From positions 1 through 16,274 of the forward strand of contig CALBPV010000129.1 of the NCBI GenBank assembly GCA_937899265.1: a stretch of 16,274 nt of DNA, given 5' to 3'. The notes under the pieces were generated by a model. The model was given only the letters and a program-made list of their open reading frames with translations, ran no database searches and was not told the origin of the DNA. Of the stretch, positions 6,720 to 14,228 are shown piece by piece (position 1 is the stretch's first letter; each line of letters starts with the position of its first letter). This stretch comes from an uncultured Bacteroidales bacterium (GTDB lineage: Bacteria; Bacteroidota; Bacteroidia; Bacteroidales; UBA3663). Made by a program: the position numbers and the translations under genes.

Positions 6720-7973
6720 TTACATAATCGTCACGAGAATGTTGTCGCCATCGACACGCGTGGTGCAATCCACTTGCTGTTCCTCCTTCAGGTAGGATTC
6801 CAGCATGAAAGTGAACTGGGCTGCATCCATGGGCAGGCCGTCGGCATCGAGAGGCGGAATCTTGACGTTGTCGAATATCATGGCCTCGTCGGTGATTCCC
6901 TGCAAGTGGAACTGTGCCTTGAATGCATTTTTGCGAACCCACTGGCGCAGGATGTCGCGCAGGGCATAGTTGTTGGGGCCGAAACGGTCGTTGAAGGTCG
7001 TGGAGGAACTGCCGTCGATGGCAAACTGGATGACCACACCGGCGGTCTGCTCGAGGGCATGACAGATATCGTCGAGGAAAGCCGAGAGGTTGTCCTTCAC
7101 CGCGTATGCACAGAGGGCGTCGGTCGCTGTAGTGTTGAAACGGTTGACCGGCGTGGCGTCCTTAGAAGCCAGCACACGTCCCGTAGAGGTCTCGTATGCC
7201 TTCATGATGAGCGACACGCGGGAGCCCAACGTCGGGTTGATGTCCTTGTTGACATCCACCGTCACATAGACATTTGCCCCGGAAGTGAGGAGCAGTTGTT
7301 TGTCGTTGGAGTCGGCGGCGCCGCTGTTTTCCTCGTATGCGGAACGACGGCGGACGGCATCGAGTTTGGCCTGCAAATCAATCGTCGTGATGTCGCGCTG
7401 GTTGAAGCCGTCCTGAACCTTGCCCACGGCGACCCGGCGGTCGAAGTCGTTCTGGAGAATGGAAGCGTACGACTCACCGTCGCGCTTGTAGGGCACGACC
7501 ATGATGGTGGGCTTGAGAAGGGGCTGGTCGGCTTCTGCCCTTTTTTGGGCCGAGACATAGACTTTGTTGGTCTCCAATCCTCGCAGCAGACGGTCCAGAA
7601 AGACGGTCACACGGTACTGACCGCGATATTGGGAGTCTTCTTTATGGGCTTTTTCGACCTCCTTGATTCCTGCGACATAAAACTTGTAGCGGGAAGTGCT
7701 GTTGAAGTAGGAATTGGTGTAAAGTTTGTTTTCGTTGGTGATGAGCGGCTTTCCGTCGGCAATTCCGGGCACGCCCTGATAGAAGAGCGTGTAGAAGACC
7801 GACTTGGCGGCATTCGCTTCGACATCGGCTTTCTTGGAAGCCTGACCCATCGAGACAAACACAGCCTGTTCGCCAGTAATTCCTTCGAGGGACACCAGTT
7901 GCAGGTATTCTTCGGCGTTGAGACCGAAGTGGAGACCCGTGGCGACAAGCCACGCAAGCAGATATTTTTTCAT
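6720..7973 (-). CDS. DUF6175-like exported protein
   Basis: The reading frame opens further upstream, but the signal peptide MKKYLLAWLVATGLHFGLNA begins at 7973. An upstream start would run through the previous gene, so I use 7973 (417 residues). Residues about 30-140 have an LPP20-like pattern (VSMGQASKKADVEANAAKSV, then FQGVPG-like YQGVPG and RYKFYVAGI). After a linker, KPTIMVVPYKRDG (about 154-165) opens a second domain with CsgG-like spacing (VYVTVDVNKDI, SLIMKAYETSTGRVLASKDA). The C-terminus (about 330-417) carries YALRDILRQWVRKNA and IFDNVKIPPLDADG, which I associate from memory with DUF6175 proteins of Bacteroidales. There is no known activity. The gene lies 41 bases after the CsgG-like gene, in the exported half of the operon. 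Confidence 0.75.
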   Translation of the reverse strand: MKKYLLAWLVATGLHFGLNAEEYLQLVSLEGITGEQAVFVSMGQASKKADVEANAAKSVFYTLFYQGVPGIADGKPLITNENKLYTNSYFNSTSRYKFYVAGIKEVEKAHKEDSQYRGQYRVTVFLDRLLRGLETNKVYVSAQKRAEADQPLLKPTIMVVPYKRDGESYASILQNDFDRRVAVGKVQDGFNQRDITTIDLQAKLDAVRRRSAYEENSGAADSNDKQLLLTSGANVYVTVDVNKDINPTLGSRVSLIMKAYETSTGRVLASKDATPVNRFNTTATDALCAYAVKDNLSAFLDDICHALEQTAGVVIQFAIDGSSSTTFNDRFGPNNYALRDILRQWVRKNAFKAQFHLQGITDEAMIFDNVKIPPLDADGLPMDAAQFTFMLESYLKEEQQVDCTTRVDGDNILVTIM

Positions 7974-8014
7974 AGTCGGATAATTTTTATACCATGTATA
8001 TGGGGGGCGAAGCA

Positions 8015-8935
8015 TCAGAAATTGATGCTGCGCAATTTGGCACCGAGGCCGGTTTTCTTCTTGGTCGAAACCGTCAGCGGGCGGGCGTGTTCCGGATCTT
8101 CGCTCTGGAGTTTGAGGTATTCGTCCATTGCGGTCATCATTTCTTTGCCGCCCTTGGTCACCTTGCACTGTGAAAGATCGCCTGCCAGAACCTCGGTCAC
8201 CTTCAGCGTGCCGATGTTCTTCTGCGTTTCGCGGCCTGCGATGAAACGCACGACAAACACCTCGAGCTGCTGTCCTTTGGAAATGCCTTGATCGGAACCC
8301 AGGGTCACGATGCAGGTTTCCATTTCGTCATCGTCAACGGTGAATTCCTCGGACAAAACCACAGCCTTGATTTTGAAGGTCTCGTCCACAAAATCCCGAA
8401 TCTTCTTGCGGTTGGCCTTGAGCACGGCGGCAACGGCTTCCTCTGGGGTGTTGCCCGTAGAAAGGTCGAGCATACTGTGGCCCAACGAGATGTCGGACGA
8501 TGTGGCCAGCATGCCGGTCGAAGCGTCGATGACCTTGAGGGTGTAGTCCACCGTGGCGGAATAGAAATCGTGGGCGTCGGAGCCTTCGGTTCGGCTCTTT
8601 TTGATGCCGATTTGGGAAACAAAACCCTGAAGGATATGGGTGGCGCCGGCCTGCTGCATGAGGCCGAGACGCGCTGTCTCATTGCCCATGGCGGTTTCCT
8701 GACGGCGACGCTCCGACTCGACCTGGAGGGAGGGGACGCTGGCCACATCGATGAGTTCCACACGCTGGGTGTTGTTGATATTGGACATCACGGAGTTGCG
8801 CACCTGTTCAGCCATGGCAGCCCCAATCTCGGAGGCGTATGAGAAATATTCGACATAAACCACCGGTTTCTGGGCTTTTGTGCCGACAAGCATGGTGAAG
8901 ACCAAGAGCGTTGTCAGCAAGAATTTCTTTTTCAT
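8015..8935 (-). CDS. Exported CsgG-like protein with FlgT-C-like end
   Basis: The start at 8935 (306 residues) is chosen for its signal peptide (MKKKFLLTTLLVFTMLVGTK, then AQK). A frame-open start at 8989 would overlap the preceding gene's stop and bury the signal. Residues about 23-155 follow the CsgG/LpoB pattern: VVYVEYFSYA, a helix AMAEQVRNSVMS, RVELIDVA, a charged helix, QQAGATHILQGFVSQIG, and YTLKVIDASTGMLATSSDISLG. Residues about 190-262 (MVTLG-type strand, DQGISKGQQLEVFVV, IGTLKVTEVL) resemble the small C-terminal domain of FlgT-type proteins. True CsgG is a lipoprotein pore for curli. This protein has no lipobox and no CsgA/B/E/F neighbours, so I do not call it a curli secretin. It lies 50 bases after the zinc-ribbon/TM gene. 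Confidence 0.75.
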   Translation of the reverse strand: MKKKFLLTTLLVFTMLVGTKAQKPVVYVEYFSYASEIGAAMAEQVRNSVMSNINNTQRVELIDVASVPSLQVESERRRQETAMGNETARLGLMQQAGATHILQGFVSQIGIKKSRTEGSDAHDFYSATVDYTLKVIDASTGMLATSSDISLGHSMLDLSTGNTPEEAVAAVLKANRKKIRDFVDETFKIKAVVLSEEFTVDDDEMETCIVTLGSDQGISKGQQLEVFVVRFIAGRETQKNIGTLKVTEVLAGDLSQCKVTKGGKEMMTAMDEYLKLQSEDPEHARPLTVSTKKKTGLGAKLRSINF

Positions 8936-8985
8936 CGTTTTTATCGTTTTATAGTTTTTTATTGTTGAGCATTTGGCCATCGCCG

Positions 8986-10038
8986 TCAAAGTTTGGCTTT
9001 GGCTTCAGCACTGCCCTGAGAAGCGGCTTTCTTGAAGAAGGAACGAGCCTTCATGGCATTGGCGGCCACGCTGCCGCATCCGTTCTCATAAATCACGCCG
9101 AGCATATAGTTGGCCTCAGCCGTTCCGCTGGCCTGGAACTTGCGCACCGCCTCGAGACCGTCGCCTGCATTGTACGCCTTCATGCCGGCTTCATAGTTGG
9201 CGTCGGTCTTGGGGGTTTGGGCGGGAGCCGTGGCTTGGGACTTGGCGGTTGAGGCTGCCGGTCGGGCGGAAGCCGGTTCCGCGGCTGCCGAAGCGGGAGC
9301 TGTTGCCGTGGGATTTGCAGCCACTTCTGCCGTAGCTGCCACTTCGGACGCATTGTTTTCGCTCTTCAGGAAATGCGACCAGACATAGTAGCCGCCCGCC
9401 AAGACAGCCACCACGACAAGCAGCCATTTGGATTTGCCCGAGAGCTTCAGGGACGATTTCGTGATTGTCTCCTTGATGATGACATCACCCTTTTCGTCCA
9501 CACCGATGTCCAAACCTTTGGACCCTTGGGTTCCTGCGGCCGCGGGGGCTTTTTTGTTTGTCGCAGCAGACGTCACTCCCTTCCCTTCGGGGGAGGGCTG
9601 GGGAGAGGCAGTAACCCCTTGTTCGACAGAGGGTTGAGCCGGTGCCTCCGGGATGGTGATGCCTCCGGGCAGGGTCATTCCCGCCCCGCCGATGATGGTG
9701 ATGTTGTTTATCACCTGTTGGCTATTGTCGATGGAGCCCACCGTCTGTTGGTTGGTGACGGAGGTTTTTCTTACGTTGTTGACGGTGCGATGATTGGTCG
9801 TCTGGCTGTTGTCGATATTGTTGGTCGTGGACTGATCCTGGGCATTGACGATATTGTCGCCCATCACATTGTTGCGGCCTCCACCGGTCTGGACCGTTCG
9901 ATTGGCCACCTCGGCAGGCGCAGACGCGGCTTTGTCTGTCGGCACCTCCGAAAGATTCTCTCCACATTGGGGGCAGAACTGCTCTTCCGCCTCGACCACT
10001 TCTCCACACGAAGGGCAAGTTTTGGTTTCTTTATTCAT
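8986..10038 (-). CDS. Zinc-ribbon, single-TM, Sel1-like repeat protein
   Basis: The ATG at 10038 overlaps the previous gene's stop (ATGAATAA), indicating translational coupling, and gives 350 residues; an ATG at 10062 would add eight. A CX2C-X10-CX2C zinc ribbon uses Cys8, 11, 22 and 25. Residues about 50-115 are Asn/Gln/Thr-rich and repetitive (NNVMGDN, NNIDNSQ, SIDNSQQVINN), possibly a beta-helical or low-complexity segment. Residues 144-154 (ASPQPSPEGKG) are encoded by a dispersed DNA repeat. A single transmembrane helix lies at about 204-221 (WLLVVVAVLAGGYYVW). An Ala/Pro/Thr-rich linker leads to Sel1/TPR-like helices (about 280-350, ANYMLGVIYENG). The likely topology is ribbon in the cytoplasm and Sel1 end in the periplasm. 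It could link the cytoplasmic ribbon proteins to the exported proteins encoded downstream; that is inference. Confidence 0.83.
   Translation of the reverse strand: MNKETKTCPSCGEVVEAEEQFCPQCGENLSEVPTDKAASAPAEVANRTVQTGGGRNNVMGDNIVNAQDQSTTNNIDNSQTTNHRTVNNVRKTSVTNQQTVGSIDNSQQVINNITIIGGAGMTLPGGITIPEAPAQPSVEQGVTASPQPSPEGKGVTSAATNKKAPAAAGTQGSKGLDIGVDEKGDVIIKETITKSSLKLSGKSKWLLVVVAVLAGGYYVWSHFLKSENNASEVAATAEVAANPTATAPASAAAEPASARPAASTAKSQATAPAQTPKTDANYEAGMKAYNAGDGLEAVRKFQASGTAEANYMLGVIYENGCGSVAANAMKARSFFKKAASQGSAEAKAKL
9578..9609. repeat. Dispersed GC-rich repeat embedded in a coding region
   Basis: These 32 bases match 15964-15995 at 30 of 32 positions, the two differences being adjacent near the centre. 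They lie inside the zinc-ribbon/TM gene and, read on the minus strand, encode ASPQPSPEGKG in frame. The left half is C/T-rich and the right half G/A-rich, partly self-complementary, as in REP- or MITE-like elements. Confidence 0.8.
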
Positions 10039-10348
10039 TGTTGTCGTTGTTGTTTGTTGCATCGTTGTTGACAGTCATTTCTTCCACACAGAGATAGTCC
10101 CCGACCTCCCGTTTGCCCTGGACGGTGACAAGTTGGCCGTCGAGTCCGGCAAACATCGGGTCATCGACATCGGTTCTGTCCTTGCGGTAGAGGCGCAAAA
10201 GCAGCGGTTCTTCCTCCATGGGAATTTCAAGCCATGCGGCCCTTCCTTCCGACTTGGAGCCCGGGTTGACGAGTTCTGCCTTGAGGATACCGGTGAAAGT
10301 CTGCAATTCTTCACTCATAAAAAAATCACTAATTCGCAAATTGTCCAT
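10031..10348 (-). CDS. Small cytoplasmic protein, probable OB-fold
   Basis: This 105-residue protein has no signal peptide or TM segment. It starts at 10348 in a TAATG overlap with the SPFH gene's stop and ends eight bases inside the next gene, so it is coupled on both sides. A second ATG at 10318 would give 95 residues (MSEELQTF...) and is also plausible. The core alternates strands in an OB-like order: FTGILKAELV, AAWLEIPM, LLLRLYRKD, then LDGQLVTVQGKREVGDYLCV. The C-terminus is an Asn/Asp-rich tail (NNDATNNNDNNE). I recognise no named family. Its position between two zinc-ribbon proteins suggests an accessory subunit of the same complex; the OB-fold call is from pattern only. Confidence 0.72.
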   Translation of the reverse strand: MDNLRISDFFMSEELQTFTGILKAELVNPGSKSEGRAAWLEIPMEEEPLLLRLYRKDRTDVDDPMFAGLDGQLVTVQGKREVGDYLCVEEMTVNNDATNNNDNNE

Positions 10349-12408
10349 TACTTGAGTTTTTCCCCGCAGTCGTCGCAGTAAACGGCTTCTGCCGACACTT
10401 TGGCACCGCAGGAGGGGCAAGTGCGCATCGGCTTCGGCTGAGCCGCTGTCGAATCCGAAGCTGCGCCCGGCCTTGTCGTATAGTTGAGGGCACGGTCGTA
10501 AGCTTGGTCGGCACGGGCCTGTTCACGCTGGGTGGCTGTAGAGGAGGCGGCTGCATTGGCCGCTTGGGCATCGACCATGCGGTTCATGAGGTCGTACATA
10601 CGTTCCTGGTTGCGCTGCCGTTCGGCCTCATAGCGGGCGTTGGCTTCGCGTTCGGCTTCCACGCTGTTGCGGGCGCCGAGGGCACGTGCAAATTCTACCG
10701 AAGCCTCACCGCCCTGCATGGCGAGGAGCTGTTCGGGGGTGAGGTCGCGCTGAGTCTCTACGAGTCGCTGACGGGCCTCAAGTTCCATGCGTTCCTTGTC
10801 GAGTTCATGCTGGCGGGCGCTCTGGTTCATCTTCTCCTTGAGTTCGACCATGCGAGCCATGTCATCCATCTGCTGGCGGTTGGCTTCCGCTTCAAGTTCC
10901 TGTTCGCGCTTGCGCTGCTCGAAGGCGAGGTCGGCCTGACGCTTCTTCTCCTCGAAGTCCTGGTCTCTTTGCATCTGCTCCACGATAATCTGCGTGCGGG
11001 CTTTCTCAATCATCTGCTCGTTCTCGCCCTGCATTCTCACTCGCTCGAAGTCTATCTGGTCCTTGAGTTGCATCATGCGCAGGGATGCTCCGGCTTGCAG
11101 CTCGTGGCGAGCAGCCTCGGCACGGAGGTCTGTGAGGTCGGCTTCCCTTATGAGGCGCGTCTTCTCAATCTCTGCCAGTGCGGCGTCGCGTTCCTCCTCG
11201 GTGCGGGCCTCACGTAGCTCTTTCTCCTTTTGGAGGAGGATGACGAACTTCTCCATCTCGTCATCGGAGAGCAGACGGTCGCGATTGACGGCATAGAGCT
11301 GCTCGCGCAGCTCCTGCTCGGTGCGTGCTTCGTGTACGGTCTGTTCGTTCTGGACAGCGGCGAGGCGGTTCTTGAAGTCGTTGGTGCGCTTCAGGTAGTC
11401 GAGTTCCTTCTCGCTCAGGTAAAGTTCGCGGCTCAATTCGACAAAGCGGTCGATGTCCTCGCTGGCTGCCGAGAGTTCCACGATGCGGACGACAGTGAGA
11501 CCGGGGAAGAGGTTCTCCAGTCCTTGTTTCACGAGTTCAAGCTGAGCCTCCGCCACACGATTGTCGCTAAGTTCATAATCGGCCAGAACCTTCTGAATCA
11601 CTCCCTGCACCGACTCGCTGATTTCATCCACGAGGGCGGTTGTATTGAGGTCCTTGCGTCCCGTAAGGAAATGTTCGATAAATGCTTGGTGATTGTTGAT
11701 GCGGAAATAGGCATTCAATCCCACCTTGGCCTCGACGTATCGCGTTCGGATGGTCATGGGCTGGAAATTGGCGTAGCTGTCGGGGGATCCTTGCTTGGCT
11801 CCGATGAGGAGAGGGAAGGCACGATTCAGGAGAATGACGATGGAGAAGGCGGCACCGGCCTTGGCTTGGGCAAAGATGTTGCGTTGCTGCTCGGCAAGGG
11901 CGGCCTGCTGTTCGGCTGCCTCGTCCTTGGGGGCGTTCTCGGCCTCCTTGCGACGGCTGCGGAAAAGGTCTATCAAGGTCTGCCAGCCGCTGCGCAGGAC
12001 ATTCGTTACATTCTGTGCGGCATTCGCCACGGCCGTCGTCGGTTTGGTCTCGAAGTCGTATGTGCCGCCGCTGATGGCAGCTACGGTGGCTCCATTGGCG
12101 CGTATATAGGCTGTCGTTCCCTCAGGCACGATGATGCCTTTCACGGAGCCGTAGCTCTCAAACTCACGCTCCGAAATGACCCTTGCCACTTGGCCGGGCA
12201 GGATGTTCCAGTAGATGCGCTGCGTGGCTGTTTGAACGTCACCGGGCAGATTCGCCTGACGCAACTTGGAATTCTCGCCCACGGCGGGAGCTGCCTCGGG
12301 AACCTTCACCTCCTCGGGGGGAGCAATGGGTACTACTCGCGTTCCGCACTTGGTGCAGAACTTGGCTCCGGGCTTCAGGGGAGCGTTACATTTTGGACAA
12401 TTGCTCAT
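10348..12408 (-). CDS. SPFH/band-7 protein with terminal zinc ribbons and long coiled coil
   Basis: The 686-residue product has no signal peptide. An N-terminal zinc ribbon uses Cys4, 7, 18 and 21, and an identical CX2C-X10-CX2C ribbon closes the C-terminus (Cys664, 667, 678, 681). Residues about 60-330 form an SPFH domain of the YdjI-like type: YWNILPGQVARVIS, IIVPEGTTAYI, ISGGTYDF, then MTIRTRYVEAKVGLNAYFRI and a helical VDEISESVQGVIQKVL. A loop at about 145-185 interrupts it. Residues about 340-600 are a highly charged Glu/Arg/Gln coiled coil. SPFH proteins form large membrane-bound rings or microdomains. In Bacillus subtilis the YdjI-type member works with zinc-ribbon membrane proteins and PspA in membrane stress. 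The neighbouring zinc-ribbon/TM gene fits such a pairing, but no PspA gene is present in the window. Confidence 0.87.
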   Translation of the reverse strand: MSNCPKCNAPLKPGAKFCTKCGTRVVPIAPPEEVKVPEAAPAVGENSKLRQANLPGDVQTATQRIYWNILPGQVARVISEREFESYGSVKGIIVPEGTTAYIRANGATVAAISGGTYDFETKPTTAVANAAQNVTNVLRSGWQTLIDLFRSRRKEAENAPKDEAAEQQAALAEQQRNIFAQAKAGAAFSIVILLNRAFPLLIGAKQGSPDSYANFQPMTIRTRYVEAKVGLNAYFRINNHQAFIEHFLTGRKDLNTTALVDEISESVQGVIQKVLADYELSDNRVAEAQLELVKQGLENLFPGLTVVRIVELSAASEDIDRFVELSRELYLSEKELDYLKRTNDFKNRLAAVQNEQTVHEARTEQELREQLYAVNRDRLLSDDEMEKFVILLQKEKELREARTEEERDAALAEIEKTRLIREADLTDLRAEAARHELQAGASLRMMQLKDQIDFERVRMQGENEQMIEKARTQIIVEQMQRDQDFEEKKRQADLAFEQRKREQELEAEANRQQMDDMARMVELKEKMNQSARQHELDKERMELEARQRLVETQRDLTPEQLLAMQGGEASVEFARALGARNSVEAEREANARYEAERQRNQERMYDLMNRMVDAQAANAAASSTATQREQARADQAYDRALNYTTRPGAASDSTAAQPKPMRTCPSCGAKVSAEAVYCDDCGEKLK

Positions 12409-12436
12409 ATATTCATTATTTTAAGGGTTAAAAAAA

Positions 12437-12474
12437 GTCAAAGGTCAAAGGTCAAAGGTCAAAGGTCAAAGGTC
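12437..12474. repeat. Heptanucleotide tandem repeat, five copies of GTCAAAG
   Basis: Five perfect GTCAAAG units (12437-12471) plus a trailing GTC lie in the 77-base gap between the C25-like peptidase gene and the SPFH gene, ending 29 bases before the SPFH start codon on the minus strand. Such short perfect repeats can change copy number by slippage. Here that would alter leader length rather than reading frame. Confidence 0.9.
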
Positions 12475-12485
12475 CGCAAATCGGT

Positions 12486-14192
12486 TTACTTGGCGGCATA
12501 TACAGCCCGTATTTTGCCTTCTTCGGTGACCACGCTAATGCGGGAGGTCAGACCCAGCTGACGGGCTTTTGCCGTGGCGGTCTCTTCGTCCGCCTCATAG
12601 TGGAGGGCGATGGCCTTGGTGCCCCGGGCGTACTGCAGACGGGTGGCTCCGAGGAACTTGCGCGGCTGGATGCCCCAGTACTCGTAGAGCTGCTTCGCGA
12701 CGGTCTCGTGAATCTGCTGAAGTTGGCTGTCAACGGCATCTCTTACCATATTTAATATGGAACGTTGCGGAACTACATCCATTGTCTTGGCTTCGAGATT
12801 GTTGGTGGCCTTCTGTGGATTGTAACGTTTGGGTTTGGCCACTGTGGCGGCCTTGCCGGCTGCGGCTATGGCCACCTGGAGCGTCGGGTCGCCATAGAGG
12901 TTGAACTCCGTGAGCGTGGTGGCTTCGTAGGGACCCGTCTCGTAGTTGTCGAGCAAGTGGAAGCGAGCCTTGCAGAGCGCATCGCCTGCAGTATAGCCTT
13001 GCAGCAGGGAAGAGACGAACTCTTGCGTCAGCACATCGGCCAGAGAACCTTCTATCTCCGCTTTGTCCTTGAATTTCGAATCGACGGCTCCGTATGCTAT
13101 TCTTGAAGACCCAAGATACAACAGACCCTGGGCGGCGAATGCCGACTGAAGCATGCTCTCTTGTGTGGTGAAGCCTTTGAAACGGGCTCCGTAGCAGGCC
13201 TCCGTCACAATGATGTTGGGGCGCACCAGGAGTTGCATGTCTTCGGGCAGGAGAGCCTTGCGCCAGTCGGAGGCGTCGTTCACGGACTGCCCCATGAAAC
13301 CCGTTACTCCGGGAGCTGCCGACCCGTGAAGGTTGAAGAAGGCCAACTGAGTCTCGGGGGTCAGATAGCGAGCCACCGTCTGCGATTCAACTTCTGGCGT
13401 GAGGTAGATGCCTTGGTAGCAAATGTCGGACGGGACGGCGGGAGCGGCGACTTTCAGCATGCCGTTTTCTGCAAGCTCCTTGACGTTGTGGCACGTCACC
13501 AAGCGCCAATGGGGGTCACATTGGGAGTAGGCGTGTCGCACCTTCACGTATGGAAGCGCCACAGCCCTTTCGAGGTAGTTTGTCAGGTAGCTCAGCCGGG
13601 CATCCTCGGGTATGGGCAGACGACCCACCACGTATTGCGAGTCATAATTGAATATGGCACCGGTCTCGAGAGCCCGCTCCACATCCTTACCCCCAAAAGG
13701 ATAGCCGAAGGGCAGGTCTGTGTCTATCGTCCGATCGGTCGTATCGTCGAGATAGTGGGAGAATTCGGGCATGGGCACAATATCGTCTCCACCAACGATG
13801 AAGAGATGAGTCGCCCGAGGCGCTTGCCCTGCCAGTCCGGTCTGATAGTACCTGCTCACGAAATCGACCCACTGTACCCACGAGGAATCCCTCGTCAGCA
13901 CCTCGCCTCCATCGACGAGGGTATAGCCGATGCCCTGAGCCCTGCGACCTGCGATGAAAGCCTCCAAGGCGGCACGTACTGCCGCAACGGTGGTTCCCAT
14001 TTTGTCGGCCAGTGCCGGCAGATGAGTCAGCAGCAAGGCCTCAACCGACGGCATCGCGGCAGCTTCGGGAGCTGCCTCGGGGGCGTCTTCCAATGCGGCA
14101 TCGTGAGCAGCGTCGTCGGCCACTCGTGTCCCACATTCGGGACAGAAGACGGCATCGTCGTCAATTCTGGTTCCACACTCCGGACAATACAT
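12486..14192 (-). CDS. Zinc-ribbon protein with C25 (gingipain)-like caspase-fold peptidase domain
   Basis: The only ATG that fits is at 14192 (568 residues); the longer frame would need a TTG. A zinc ribbon comes first (Cys3, 6, 17, 20, CX2C-X10-CX2C), then an Ala/Glu-rich linker and a helical segment (about 48-95). The peptidase-like domain spans about 125-445. It has THLFIVGGDDIVPMP, DTDLPFGYPF, VVGRLPIPED, AFFNLHGS with His289, and IIVTEACYGA with Cys333, ending in FNLYGDPTLQV. These match the order and spacing of gingipain/C25 proteins, and the His-Cys dyad looks intact. Gingipains are secreted, but this protein has no signal peptide and no type IX C-terminal domain, so it is predicted to be cytoplasmic. 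A C-terminal region of about 100 residues is unassigned. It lies 36 bases after the transglycosylase gene and upstream of the SPFH gene. Confidence 0.85.
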   Translation of the reverse strand: MYCPECGTRIDDDAVFCPECGTRVADDAAHDAALEDAPEAAPEAAAMPSVEALLLTHLPALADKMGTTVAAVRAALEAFIAGRRAQGIGYTLVDGGEVLTRDSSWVQWVDFVSRYYQTGLAGQAPRATHLFIVGGDDIVPMPEFSHYLDDTTDRTIDTDLPFGYPFGGKDVERALETGAIFNYDSQYVVGRLPIPEDARLSYLTNYLERAVALPYVKVRHAYSQCDPHWRLVTCHNVKELAENGMLKVAAPAVPSDICYQGIYLTPEVESQTVARYLTPETQLAFFNLHGSAAPGVTGFMGQSVNDASDWRKALLPEDMQLLVRPNIIVTEACYGARFKGFTTQESMLQSAFAAQGLLYLGSSRIAYGAVDSKFKDKAEIEGSLADVLTQEFVSSLLQGYTAGDALCKARFHLLDNYETGPYEATTLTEFNLYGDPTLQVAIAAAGKAATVAKPKRYNPQKATNNLEAKTMDVVPQRSILNMVRDAVDSQLQQIHETVAKQLYEYWGIQPRKFLGATRLQYARGTKAIALHYEADEETATAKARQLGLTSRISVVTEEGKIRAVYAAK

Positions 14193-14228
14193 AGTTGAAT
14201 TGATATTGAATGACAAATGAAGAAATGC

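Noticed and set aside
6279..8291. 670-residue open frame on the plus strand opposite the LPP20-like and DUF6175-like genes
   Set aside because: It runs antisense across three minus-strand genes with clear signal peptides and domains. Its translation is low-complexity Val/Gly/His-rich with no recognisable motif, as expected of a GC-rich antisense frame.
8015..8935. Curli secretion channel CsgG
   Set aside because: The fold pattern is similar, but there is no lipobox, no curli subunit or accessory gene nearby, and the C-terminal region resembles a different domain.
12486..14192. Secreted gingipain-type virulence protease
   Set aside because: There is no signal peptide, no propeptide and no type IX sorting domain, and the N-terminus is a zinc ribbon.
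14193..14216. Upstream TTG start for the C25-like protein
   Set aside because: It adds eight residues before the zinc ribbon, while the ATG at 14192 places the ribbon at the very N-terminus as in the neighbouring SPFH protein.
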